From assembly GCF_017312725.1 (NCBI RefSeq), contig NZ_BOPO01000150.1, positions 1 to 64,000 on the forward strand: a stretch of 64,000 nucleotides of DNA. The letters run 5' to 3'. Below are positions 8,573-16,302 of this stretch, one piece after another. Within the stretch, counting starts at the first letter, position 1. Every line of letters begins with the position of its first letter. The notes below the pieces were generated by a model that ran no database searches, was not told the DNA's origin, and was given only the letters and a program-made list of their open reading frames with translations. The translations under genes were made by a program, and so were the position numbers. This stretch comes from Actinocatenispora comari. Lineage in GTDB: Bacteria; Actinomycetota; Actinomycetes; Mycobacteriales; Micromonosporaceae.

Positions 8573-8833
8573 CGACGGCACGGGGAGATGCTTCAGCACC
8601 ATCCCGGCGATCTCGTTCATCCGCTCCTCCGGCACCCGCCGATCCGCGTCGACGCCCAGGTTCCGGAAGATCCCCGGACCCAGCTGGTCGTCGGGTAGGT
8701 GGGGCGAGCGCGGGATGACGTGCACGTGCACGTGCCGATGGTCCGGGTGCTCGGAGAACTCCACGACGTACGTCTTCGCACAGTCGACGCTCGCCCGCAG
8801 CGCCCGAGACACCTGCCGGATCAGCGGCCCTCC
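8552..8833 (-). pseudogene. 5'-truncated HIT-family hydrolase/transferase
   Basis: The reading frame carries the C-terminal half of a HIT protein: GGPLIRQVSRALRASVDCAK, TYVVEF, then the His-triad HRHVHVHVIPR and a PDDQLGPGIFRNL tail. HIT proteins hydrolyse or transfer nucleotidyl groups and normally have another 50-60 N-terminal residues (substrate strand and helix). Here sequence upstream of 8833 turns into non-matching GC-rich DNA without a start, so the gene looks broken at its 5' end next to the palindrome and tRNA patch. Residual function is unlikely. Confidence 0.75.
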
Positions 8834-8931
8834 CCAACCACTTGCCAGGATTGCCCAGAGACTTCCAAACCACCCGCAACGATCTCCGGCGCTCTCACAA
8901 GACAACCCCGACCCCCCGTCCTCGGGACGAG

Positions 8932-9075
8932 GTGCCGGGCGAAGCCCTCGGCACAACCCCCGCGCAGCCACAGCGACCGAGGACGAACAGCACGCCGCAC
9001 AACAAGCACGTGCTCCGGAATGGGGGTGCCGGGGGCGAAGCCCTCCGGCGCGGGGCCTGGGGGCTGCGCCCCCAG
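8932..9075. repeat. three REP-like GC-rich hairpins beside tRNA-Ser
   Basis: Hairpin 1 (8932-8954) pairs GTGCCG/CGGCAC with an inner GGC-GAA-GCC. Hairpin 2 (9028-9049) pairs GCCGG/CCGGC with an inner GGGC-GAA-GCCC, so both share a GGGCGAAGCCC-like core. Hairpin 3 (9057-9075) is a perfect 8-bp stem CTGGGGGC/GCCCCCAG with a TGC loop. They lie downstream of the tRNA on its strand; hairpin 3 may end its transcript although no U-run follows. Confidence 0.6.
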
Positions 9076-9140
9076 AAAGCGTGGCGACGTGACGCAAAGG
9101 CCCGCGCCAGAAGCGCGGGCACACTGCAGCCAAGCACGAG

Positions 9141-9231
9141 CGGAGGCTCGGGGATTTGAACCCCGGATCGGGTTGTAGCCCGAAACCCGCTTAGCAGGCG
9201 GGCGCCATAGACCAGACTAGGCGAAGCCTCC
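9141..9231 (-). tRNA. tRNA-Ser (anticodon GCT)
   Basis: The 91-nt gene folds as a class II tRNA. The acceptor stem is GGAGGCT/AGCCTCC with discriminator G; the anticodon loop CTGCTAA has GCT (complement of 9193-9195); the T-arm contains the GGTTCAAATCC consensus; a long variable arm is present. CCA is not encoded. It reads AGC/AGU serine codons. No direct repeat of its 3' end was noticed nearby, so there is no sign of an integrated element using it. Confidence 0.96.
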
Positions 9232-9337
9232 CAGGACGGCCGGGTACCGACCGTCGGTGGTCGAGAATACAGGGCGGTGTCGGCGGCGGGCAAAGGGCAT
9301 CCGGCGCGTCGCGGTTCGCCGGGGGTGCGGGCGCTGG

Positions 9338-10126
9338 TCAGAGCCAGGAAACGTGGCCGTGCAGCAGGGCGTACCCGACGAAGGCGCCGATGTCGAGCAG
9401 GCTGTGGGCGACCACGAGCGGGGCGACGCGGCGTACCCGGAGGAAGAACAGCGCGAACAGCACGCCCATGATCGCGTTGCCGACGAAGCCGCCGAACCCC
9501 TGGTAGAGGTGGTACGAGCCGCGCAGCAGGGCGCTGGTGACCACCACGGCCGGCAGCCGCCAACCGAGCTCGCGCAGCCGGGTGATCAGGTAGCCGAGGA
9601 CGACGACCTCTTCGAGCACGGCGTTCTGGATGGCGGACAGGATCAGTACCGGGATCGCCCACCACACCGACGGCAGCGCGGACGGTACGACGTTGGCGGC
9701 GAGACCGAGGGCGCGGGCGGCGAAGTACAGGCCGAGGCCGGGGATGCCGATGGCGAGCGCGACGCCGGCGCCTGCGGTGAGGTCGAACACCGGGCGGCGC
9801 AGGTCGAGGCCGATGGTACGGCTGGCGGGCCGGCCGGAGCGGCCCAGCAGGTGCATCGCGAGCAGCGCCGGTACCACCGCGAACGCGATGCCGAGCAGTT
9901 GGTACGTCAGGTCCAGCCACGGCCGACCCGGCGCCTGGGAGGCGTTGAGGGTGGCGCTCTGGTCGGCGAGCGCCTTGCTCGCGGTGAGCTTGCCGATCAG
10001 GTTGACCAGCGCGTACACGCCGGACTGGCCGAGCGAGACGGCCAGGACGAGCAGCACCTCGGCGCGCAGCGTGCGCCGATCCGGCCCGGCGTCGACCGGC
10101 TCGTCGGTCACCGGCAGTTTCGTCAC
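9338..10126 (-). CDS. CPBP-family intramembrane metalloprotease-like protein
   Basis: A polytopic membrane protein of 262 residues with about seven or eight hydrophobic segments. It carries the CPBP/Abi motif 1 Glu-Glu pair (E172, E173 in NAVLEEVVVLGYL), a second motif with His206 (RGSYHLYQGFGG) and a third His in VAHSLLDIGAF. The EExxxR motif has Leu instead of Arg at its last position. CPBP proteins cleave prenylated or other membrane substrates, or protect against bacteriocins; the role here is unknown. GTG 10126 follows CATGCT by 6 nt; an ATG at 10213 is an alternative start. Confidence 0.8.
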   Translation of the reverse strand: MTKLPVTDEPVDAGPDRRTLRAEVLLVLAVSLGQSGVYALVNLIGKLTASKALADQSATLNASQAPGRPWLDLTYQLLGIAFAVVPALLAMHLLGRSGRPASRTIGLDLRRPVFDLTAGAGVALAIGIPGLGLYFAARALGLAANVVPSALPSVWWAIPVLILSAIQNAVLEEVVVLGYLITRLRELGWRLPAVVVTSALLRGSYHLYQGFGGFVGNAIMGVLFALFFLRVRRVAPLVVAHSLLDIGAFVGYALLHGHVSWL

Positions 10127-10262
10127 CGGCCCAGCATGACAGCCCGTCGTCCACCGACGATCGTCGGTCGACGGCTCGGGGCACCGAACGGGGCGGGGTC
10201 GACCGGGCGTCACGGTGCCGGTGGCACGGCCGTACGAAGCGGCCCCGGGCCGCCCACCCGGG

Positions 10263-10759
10263 CTACGGCATGGCGATGGTGCGGCCGCAGGTGATGGTGC
10301 CGTCGACGGTGATCGGGTCGGGGTGCTCGACGCTGGTCGAGCCCAGCTCGGTGCCGGACAACGTCATGATCCACACGCCGTCGTGCTTGCTCGAGGTGAT
10401 CCCGGCCGCGCCGGCCTTCACGTAGCTGCCGGTCGAGACGCTGAGGGTGGCCGAACTGTTCTCGCCGAGGTCGGCCGCGGTGAAGCTGGGGGTGCCGGGG
10501 GCCGTCTCGTCCTCGGTGTCCGGCGCGTTCAAGCCGACGATCTTGCCTTCTCGATCGCGCAGCTGACGCTGCGGATCCGCACGACGCCGCCGGAATAGCG
10601 GATCTCGGTCTTGCCGCGGAACGCGCCGGACCTGCCGGTCCCGGGTGACGACGCGGCGGACTTCCCGCTCTGCCGATGGCCGGCACTCGGGGTCGATTCG
10701 CAGGCGGCCAGCGTCGACAGCGCGACGATCAACCGCGGACCCGGACGGGGACTGGTCAT
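10263..10759 (-). pseudogene. small lipoprotein with a frameshift (LpqH-like outline)
   Basis: From ATG 10759 the frame gives a lipoprotein signal ending in LSTLAAC, a Ser/Gly-rich spacer and RIRSVSCAIE, then stops at about 10529. A second frame, shifted by -1 near 10550, continues naturally with GKIVGLNAPDTEDET and ends ITCGRTIAMP at 10263. Joined, they form one about 160-residue lipoprotein with two Cys flanking a beta-rich domain, similar in outline to the mycobacterial 19-kDa LpqH family. Either the gene is broken, the sequence has an indel, or frameshifting occurs; no classic slippery heptamer is evident. Confidence 0.65.
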
Positions 10760-10839
10760 GGTTCGGCAGCGTATCGACCCGCCGCTCCCCTCCATCCGAT
10801 TCGAGCCCACGGTGGCGCTCGGACGATCGCTTCGTGAGG

Positions 10840-10889
10840 ACGAACACGTTCGTGACGAACTTGTTCGTGGCGAACATGTTCGTTATGGT
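10840..10889 (+). promoter_or_regulatory. three tandem palindromic operators at 15-bp spacing plus -10
   Basis: ACGAAC-AC-GTTCGT (10840-10853), ACGAAC-TT-GTTCGT (10855-10868) and GCGAAC-AT-GTTCGT (10870-10883) start exactly 15 bp apart. TATGGT (10884-10889) follows at once and is 6 nt before the ATG at 10896. The sites therefore cover the -35 region of a leaderless promoter. They are best read as binding sites for the TetR-family product encoded next. Confidence 0.85.
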
Positions 10890-10895
10890 GGAGGC

Positions 10896-11570
10896 ATGAC
10901 GGACGAGGGGACGCGGAGTCGGCGGGAGCGGCCGGCCAAGCCGGCACTGACGCGCGACGGCATCGTGGCGACGGCGGTACGGCTGATGCGGGCCGAGGGG
11001 TTGGCCCGGGTGACGATGCGGCGGCTGGCGCAGGAGCTCGACACCGGCCCTGCCTCGCTCTACGTCTACGTGCGGAACACCGCGGAGCTGCACGCCGCGG
11101 TGCTGGACGAGCTGCTCGGTGAGCTGGCTCCGGCCGGCTCCGGGCGGTGGGACGAGCGGCTGGTGGGGCTGCTCACCGACTACACCGGGCTGCTGTTCGC
11201 GCAGCCCAGCCTGGCCCGGGCGGCGCTGTCGGCCCGGCCGAGCGGACCGCACTACCTGCGGTTGGTGGAGTCGGTGCTCGCGCTGCTCACCGAGGGTGGC
11301 GTGCCGGGGCCGCAGGCGGCCTGGGGGGTCGACGTGCTGCTGCAGTTCGGCACCGCGACGGCCGCCGAGCAGAGTGACCGGGACGCCTCGGCCGAGGCCG
11401 GCCAGGAGTGGGACGCGCTGACCGGGGCCCTGCGCGGCGCCTCCGCCGACCGGTACCCGCAGCTCGCCGCGTGGGGGCCGGCGCTGCTCTCCGGTACCCC
11501 GGAAGGGCGGCTGGGGTGGGGCTTCCGGGTGCTCATCCACGGGATCGCAGACATCCCGCTGCCGGAGTGA
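10896..11570 (+). CDS. TetR-family regulator with tetracycline-repressor-type C-terminus
   Basis: A 224-residue regulator. The HTH lies at about residues 20-62 (ALTRDGIVATAVRLMRAEGL, then MRRLAQELDTGPASLYVYV). The C-terminal half resembles the TetR_C_1 ligand domain that binds tetracyclines or similar planar ligands (family inference). It sits 56 bp upstream of a TetX-like flavin monooxygenase on the same strand, a classic repressor/inactivating-enzyme arrangement. Three palindromes overlapping its own promoter argue for tight autoregulation. The inducer is not known. Confidence 0.9.
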   Translation: MTDEGTRSRRERPAKPALTRDGIVATAVRLMRAEGLARVTMRRLAQELDTGPASLYVYVRNTAELHAAVLDELLGELAPAGSGRWDERLVGLLTDYTGLLFAQPSLARAALSARPSGPHYLRLVESVLALLTEGGVPGPQAAWGVDVLLQFGTATAAEQSDRDASAEAGQEWDALTGALRGASADRYPQLAAWGPALLSGTPEGRLGWGFRVLIHGIADIPLPE

Positions 11571-11626
11571 CCGGCCGGCGGGCGGAACGGGTCGCCCTGC
11601 GGGGCGGGCGACGGGGAGGAGTCATC

Positions 11627-12889
11627 ATGACCACGACGAACAGCGTCGGGAACGGCAACGAGTACACCCGGGCCGGCGACGGGATGCCCGGGAACGCCGA
11701 CCGGAACACCGGGGCCGGCGACGGGGCGGTACGCGTGCTCGGCGGTGGCGCGCGGCGATCGCGCGGCGGGCCGGCCGAGATCGCGATCGTGGGCGGTGGG
11801 TTGGGCGGGTTGACGCTGGCCCGGGTGCTCGCGGTGCACGGCATCACCGCCACCGTGTACGACCAGGAGTCCGGGCCGGGTGCCCGGTCGCAGGGCGGCA
11901 TGCTCGACATTCACGAGGAGTCCGGTCAGCGCGCGCTGCGGGCGGCCGGGCTGCTCCAGGAGTTCCAGCGGATCGTGCTGCCGGGCGGGGACGCGACCAT
12001 CGTCCGGGACCGGCACGGGACGCTCCTGCACGCCGACGACGGCGGCAACGGGCGGCCCGAGGTCGACCGCGGGCAGCTGCGCGAGCTGCTGCTCGACTCG
12101 CTGCCGCCGGGCTCGATCCGGTGGGGCGCCAAGGCTTCCGCGGTGCGCGAGCGGTCCGACGGTCGGCGCGAGGTGGTGTTCGCGGACGGGTCGACGGTGA
12201 CCGCCGACCTGGTCGTGGGCGCGGATGGGGCGTGGTCGAAGGTGCGGCCGCTGGTGTCCGCGGCGACGCCCGACTACCTGGGCGTCACGTTCGTCGAGAT
12301 CGACCTGGTCGAGGCGGACGCGCGGCATCCGGCCGCCGCCGCGGTGGTGGGCCGCGGCTCGCTGTTCGCGCTGGGCGACGGGAAGGGGCTGCTCGCACAC
12401 CGCGAGACCGACGGCAGCCTGCACGTGTACGCGGCGCTGCCGGTGCCGGTGGACTGGGCCGGCGGCGTCGACTTCACCGACCGGGTGGCCGTGCAGGATG
12501 CGGTGCTGGCGCACTTCGCCGGCTGGTCCGACGACCTGCGCGCGCTGGTCGCCGAGGCGGACGGCCCGCTGCTGCCCCGCCCGCTGTACGGGTTGCCCGC
12601 CGGTCACCGCTGGCCGCGGGTGCCCGGGGTGACGCTGCTCGGCGACGCCGCGCACCTGATGTCGCCGTTCGCCGGTGAGGGTGCGAACAACGCGATGCTC
12701 GACGGCGCGGAGCTGGGTGAGGCGCTCGCCGCGCACCGGGGTGACGTCGAGGTGGCGCTGGCCGGGTACGAGGGCTCGATGTTCCCGCGGTCCGCCGAGG
12801 CGGCCGCCGGTTCGGCCCAGGGCATGACGATGTGCTTGGCGTCGGACGCGCCGGCCGGCCTGGTCGCGATGTTCGGCGAGGCCGCCTGA
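11627..12889 (+). CDS. TetX-like FAD-dependent monooxygenase
   Basis: 420 residues. After a poorly conserved extension of about 48 residues comes the Rossmann FAD motif VGGGLGGLTLARVL, then GADGAWSKVR (the DG motif) and LLGDAAHLMSPFAGEGANNA (the GD motif binding FAD and ribityl). This is the class A flavoprotein hydroxylase layout; TetX members hydroxylate tetracyclines with NADPH and O2, others act on aromatic natural products. An upstream TetR_C_1-type regulator supports a drug-modifying role, but the substrate is inferred. Start ATG 11627 has GGGGAGGAG upstream. Confidence 0.85.
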   Translation: MTTTNSVGNGNEYTRAGDGMPGNADRNTGAGDGAVRVLGGGARRSRGGPAEIAIVGGGLGGLTLARVLAVHGITATVYDQESGPGARSQGGMLDIHEESGQRALRAAGLLQEFQRIVLPGGDATIVRDRHGTLLHADDGGNGRPEVDRGQLRELLLDSLPPGSIRWGAKASAVRERSDGRREVVFADGSTVTADLVVGADGAWSKVRPLVSAATPDYLGVTFVEIDLVEADARHPAAAAVVGRGSLFALGDGKGLLAHRETDGSLHVYAALPVPVDWAGGVDFTDRVAVQDAVLAHFAGWSDDLRALVAEADGPLLPRPLYGLPAGHRWPRVPGVTLLGDAAHLMSPFAGEGANNAMLDGAELGEALAAHRGDVEVALAGYEGSMFPRSAEAAAGSAQGMTMCLASDAPAGLVAMFGEAA

Positions 12890-12910
12890 CCACGCCGGGG
12901 CGACAGCCGA

Positions 12911-12941
12911 CCTGGTGCGATGTTCAGGGAGGCCACCTGAC
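12911..12941. repeat. degenerate second copy of the monooxygenase 3' end
   Basis: The 31 bp at 12911-12941 match the last codons and stop of the monooxygenase (12859-12890) with a single-base deletion and a few substitutions; both contain GCGATGTTC and end in CCTGAC. The copy is out of frame and lies about 50 bp downstream of the original. Confidence 0.75.
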
Positions 12942-13021
12942 CCGCGTGAGGTGGCGCCGCCGGACCTGTGTGGTCGCCGCCGGATCCGACCGAGGATCCC
13001 GTTTCCCGTACCCCGACGGAG

Positions 13022-14149
13022 TCACCAGCGGAGCAGGGCGGCGACGCCGTCGCGGTCGGCGAGGTCGGCGGCGGTGGCGTTGTCCAGCAGGGTGACGGCG
13101 CCGCCGCGGGACAGCGCCAGTTCGACCATGCCCTCGGCGAGTTCGCTCGCGGTGCCCTCGCCGGCGAGCAGGACCGCGGTGGGCGGGGCGCCGGCGTCGA
13201 CGGCGTCCTCGGGGCGCCAGCCGCCGGCCGCGTCGAGCAGCAGCCGTTCGACCCGACCGGCCTGCAGCATCGACACGGTGTCGGCGAGTCCGAGTACCCC
13301 GTTGCCGCCGGCCCGGGCCAGGTCGGCCACCCGCTGCACCGCGGCCGCTTCGCGCCGGGTGCGTGCCTCGGTCAGGGTGGGGGTGACGAAGTCGAGTACC
13401 TCGGTCGGGGTCAGGTCCGGATCGAGGACGGCGTCGAGCTCGGTGCGGTCCCGGTCGGGCGGCAGCGCCTCGGCGAGGATGCGGGTCAGCCGCGGGTCAC
13501 CCACCAGTACCAGGGTCTGCCAGCCGCGCTGCTGGGCGACGGTGCCGGCCGCCTGGCGCAGGTACTTGGTGAGGTGTTCCTCGACCCGCTGGGCGTACCG
13601 GTCGGGGTGGATGCCGGCGCGCGACAGGGTGGGTACGTCGGAGCGCGGCTCGCCGGAGGTGGTGGCGCCGGGCAGGTTGAACGAGACGGAGTCCAGCTCG
13701 GCGGCGAGGCCGTAGCGGCAGTCGAACAGGCGGACGCCGTCCCGGCCGACCCGGGCGATGCCGGCCGGCGCGGCCGGTTCGATCGCCGCGAGCAGCGGCC
13801 ACAGGTACGCGTTCGACTCGACGACGGCGACCTCGCCGACCGGCCGCTGGATCCAGGCGGTGTGTACCGCGTCGCCGCCGATCTGCGCGAACATCATCCG
13901 GCCGAGTCCCGGTTCGGTCGGGTCGAGCAGGTCGGTGATCGTCTGTTCCAGCTCGGCCAGCCGGGCCTCGGCGCGCGCCGCCCAGTCCCGGTCGGCGTGC
14001 TCGGCGAGGTCGCGGCGCAGCGCGGTGACGGTGCTGCGCATCCGGGTCTGCCCGACCGCCGACCCCGGTTCGACCGTGGCGTACAGGGAGAGCACGCCGA
14101 TCTCGTCGTCGAACGCCGCCAGCCGGCCCAGGTCGGCCGCCTCGAACAT
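13022..14149 (-). CDS. bacterial eRF1-like (baeRF/VLRF1-type) release-factor homologue
   Basis: A 375-residue protein matching the outline of bacterial eRF1-family (baeRF) proteins: an N-terminal region (GVLSLYATVEPG, about 14-25), a central strand-rich part (WIQRPVGEVAVVESNAYLWP), then a long acidic RNase-H-fold/pelota-like half ending DNATAADLADRDGVAALLRW. Related Vms1/ANKZF1 proteins release stalled peptides; no GGQ or GxxQ catalytic loop could be picked out by eye. ATG 14149 is used; GTG 14155, 4 nt after GGAGG, is equally possible. Divergent from a PPOX gene. Confidence 0.7.
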   Translation of the reverse strand: MFEAADLGRLAAFDDEIGVLSLYATVEPGSAVGQTRMRSTVTALRRDLAEHADRDWAARAEARLAELEQTITDLLDPTEPGLGRMMFAQIGGDAVHTAWIQRPVGEVAVVESNAYLWPLLAAIEPAAPAGIARVGRDGVRLFDCRYGLAAELDSVSFNLPGATTSGEPRSDVPTLSRAGIHPDRYAQRVEEHLTKYLRQAAGTVAQQRGWQTLVLVGDPRLTRILAEALPPDRDRTELDAVLDPDLTPTEVLDFVTPTLTEARTRREAAAVQRVADLARAGGNGVLGLADTVSMLQAGRVERLLLDAAGGWRPEDAVDAGAPPTAVLLAGEGTASELAEGMVELALSRGGAVTLLDNATAADLADRDGVAALLRW

Positions 14150-14240
14150 GTCCACGTCGCCTCCCCGGTAGCGGTACCCCTCCAGGATCGGCGCGGCCGG
14201 GTGCCGGCACCGGCAAACGGCCGAAATCGCCGGATCTCGG

Positions 14241-14389
14241 GTACCGCCGCTCGACGTCGACCCGGGTGGGTGATCGGCAGCACGCGGGACGGAGGGCAGC
14301 GGGTGCCGCCGCTTGACTTCGACCCGGGTCGAGGTGGTCGGCTGCACCCAGCGGCCGCCACCCGGCGTGAGGTGGTCGGCTGGACGCGG
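14241..14389. repeat. degenerate tandem repeats in a divergent promoter region
   Basis: Three related segments lie between the baeRF and PPOX genes: 14241-14287, 14303-14354 and 14355-14389. The first two share CCGCT(C/T)GAC(G/T)TCGACCCGGGT; the last two share GAGGTGGTCGGCTG. They may hold repeated protein-binding sites or be duplication debris. Confidence 0.55.
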
Positions 14390-14409
14390 GGTCGAGGAAC
14401 GGAGTGGGC

Positions 14410-14865
14410 ATGACGCAGCCAGGGGTACGGGGTCGGGCCGAGCGGATGCGGGACACGCTGCGGCGGCTGGCGCACGACGTGGACGTGTGGGTGGCGTCGG
14501 CCGGGCCGGGTGGCGCGCCGTACCTGGTGCCGCTGTCGTACCTGTGGACCGGCACCGAGGTGCTGCTCGCCACCTCGCGCGGCAACCCGACCGGGCGCAA
14601 CCTGCGCGCGGCCGGCAGGGTACGGCTGGCGCTGGACGGCACCCGGGACGTGGTGCTGATCGACGGGACCGTGACGATGGTCGGCCTCGACGCGGTGCCG
14701 GCGGAACTCGCGGACGAGTTCGCCGCGCACACCGGGTTCGAGCCGCGCAGGCTGCCCACCCATGCGTACTTCCGGGTGCGGCCGGACACGGTGCAGGTCT
14801 GGCGGGAGGTCGACGAGTTCGCCGACCGGTACCTGATGCGCGCCGGCCGCTGGCTCGACACCTGA
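14410..14865 (+). CDS. PPOX-class (FMN/F420 split-barrel) protein
   Basis: A 151-residue single-domain split-barrel: VWVASAGPGGAPYLVPLSYL starts the barrel, followed by LATSRGNPTGRNLRAAGRVRLAL, a typical cofactor-phosphate-contacting segment of pyridoxamine-oxidase-like and F420-dependent reductases. Actinobacterial members often use F420, but the cofactor cannot be assigned by eye. ATG 14410 has GGAG five nt upstream, so it is preferred over GTG 14404. Reaction and substrate unknown. Confidence 0.82.
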   Translation: MTQPGVRGRAERMRDTLRRLAHDVDVWVASAGPGGAPYLVPLSYLWTGTEVLLATSRGNPTGRNLRAAGRVRLALDGTRDVVLIDGTVTMVGLDAVPAELADEFAAHTGFEPRRLPTHAYFRVRPDTVQVWREVDEFADRYLMRAGRWLDT

Positions 14866-15142
14866 CTGGCCCGACCGTACCGGCTCCGGTGGTCGGGAAC
14901 GTCGGCGCCGCACCGGATCGGACGGCCGAGAGCCTCGGGGCGGCCGGAAACCCTGGTGCCGCAACGGAGTCCGGCGATGTCCGTACCGCGGCGAGCGAGG
15001 CCCGGCAGGGTGCACGGCGGCGGACGGCGGCACAAAACCGGGAGCCGGTACGGCGGTGGCTGTCGCATACTGGCACCCGCTGCCGCCGTGGTACGTCGCG
15101 GAAACGCCGACGGCGCACCGGAATCGTGGAAGGGAGGGCAGC

Positions 15143-16207
15143 GTGGAGGGGAGCGTCACGGTCTCGCCGGCGCAGGTACCGGAGCTGCTGCTCGGCCTGG
15201 CCACGGTACGGCCGGTGTTCCTGTGGGGCGCGCCGGGCATCGGCAAGTCGTCGCTGGTGCGCCAGTTCGCCGACTCGCTGGGGCTGCCGTGCGTGAGCCT
15301 GATCGGTACCCAGCTGGCGCCGGAGGACCTGATCGGCGTCCCGCAGATCACGCCGGACGGTCGGGCCCGGTTCTGCCCGCCGGAGTCGATCGCCCGGGAC
15401 GAGCCGTACTGCCTGTTCCTGGACGAGCTGAACGCGGCGACGCCGGACGTGCAGAAGGCGTTCTACTCGCTGATCCTGGACCGCCGGATCGGTTCGTACG
15501 AGCTGCCGGCCGGCAGCATCGTGATCGGCGCCGGGAACCGCGCCACCGACAACGCGCTGGCCCGGCCGATGGCGTCCGCGCTGGTCAACCGGCTGGTGCA
15601 CGTGCACCTGCGGGCGAGCACCAGCGACTGGCTGGCCTGGGCGGCCGACCACGCGATCCACCCGTGGGTCGTCGACTACCTCACCGACCGGCCGGACCAC
15701 CTGTGGTCGGCCCCGCCCAAGACCGAGGAGCCGTTCTCCACCCCGCGGTCCTGGCACATGCTGTCGGACGCGCTGCGGTCGTTCGGCACCGAGCTGGACG
15801 GCGCGACGCTGGAGGTGCTGGCACGCGGGCTGTTGACGCCGCAGCACGCCGTCTCGTTCGGCGGCTACGTCAAGATCGTCCGCAACGCGTACGGGCTGGA
15901 CGCGATCCTGAAGGGCGACGCGCACTGGCCGCACCGGCTGGAGGACCGCGATCTGCTCTACTACCTGGCCGACGCGTTCCGCGGCCGGCTGGTCAAGGAG
16001 CTGCCGGCGAGCCGGGAGCAGGCGTCGGCCAACCGCCGGCAGGTGGCGTTCCGGGCGAAGTCGCTGCTGGTGCAGCTGGCGGAGATCTCGGTCGAGGTGG
16101 CGCAGACGGTGATCGCGGACGGCCCGGACGGCAATCCGGTCCTGCCGTCCTGGTTCCTGATCGAGGCGGCGCGGGACATGCCGCGGCTGGTCGAGGCGCG
16201 CCGATGA
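15143..16207 (+). CDS. MoxR-type AAA+ ATPase
   Basis: 354 residues. Walker A GAPGIGKSS (K35), Walker B LFLDELN (D94, E95) and a sensor-1 Asn (N132 in IGAGNRATD) are intact, followed by a helical lid. MoxR ATPases act as chaperones that help VWA-domain partner proteins insert metals or assemble complexes. The next large gene encodes such a VWA protein with a metallopeptidase fold, so a functional pair is very likely. GTG 15143 has AGGGAGGG upstream. Its stop overlaps the ATG at 16204 (ATGA). Confidence 0.9.
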   Translation: MEGSVTVSPAQVPELLLGLATVRPVFLWGAPGIGKSSLVRQFADSLGLPCVSLIGTQLAPEDLIGVPQITPDGRARFCPPESIARDEPYCLFLDELNAATPDVQKAFYSLILDRRIGSYELPAGSIVIGAGNRATDNALARPMASALVNRLVHVHLRASTSDWLAWAADHAIHPWVVDYLTDRPDHLWSAPPKTEEPFSTPRSWHMLSDALRSFGTELDGATLEVLARGLLTPQHAVSFGGYVKIVRNAYGLDAILKGDAHWPHRLEDRDLLYYLADAFRGRLVKELPASREQASANRRQVAFRAKSLLVQLAEISVEVAQTVIADGPDGNPVLPSWFLIEAARDMPRLVEARR

Positions 16208-16302
16208 GCGAGCACCGCCGGTGCCGCGCGGCGGGCGGGAGCCCGCTGGAGCACCGCGCATCGCCGTTCGTCGGGCCCGCGCCGCGGCAGGAGCGCCGAT
16301 GA
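16204..16302 (+). CDS. possible 32-residue coupled micro-ORF
   Basis: An ATG at 16204 overlaps the MoxR stop (ATGA). The frame codes for 32 mostly polar and Arg-rich residues and ends in a TGA that itself overlaps the ATG of the VWA gene (ATGA at 16299). Both start contexts read GCGCCGATGAG. It could be a real small protein, a translational-coupling bridge or an accident of a duplicated junction. It resembles no family. Confidence 0.35.
   Translation: MSEHRRCRAAGGSPLEHRASPFVGPAPRQERR

Noticed and set aside
9141-9231. tRNA-Ser as an attachment site of an integrative element
   Set aside because: No integrase gene and no repeated 3' tRNA end seen in the window.
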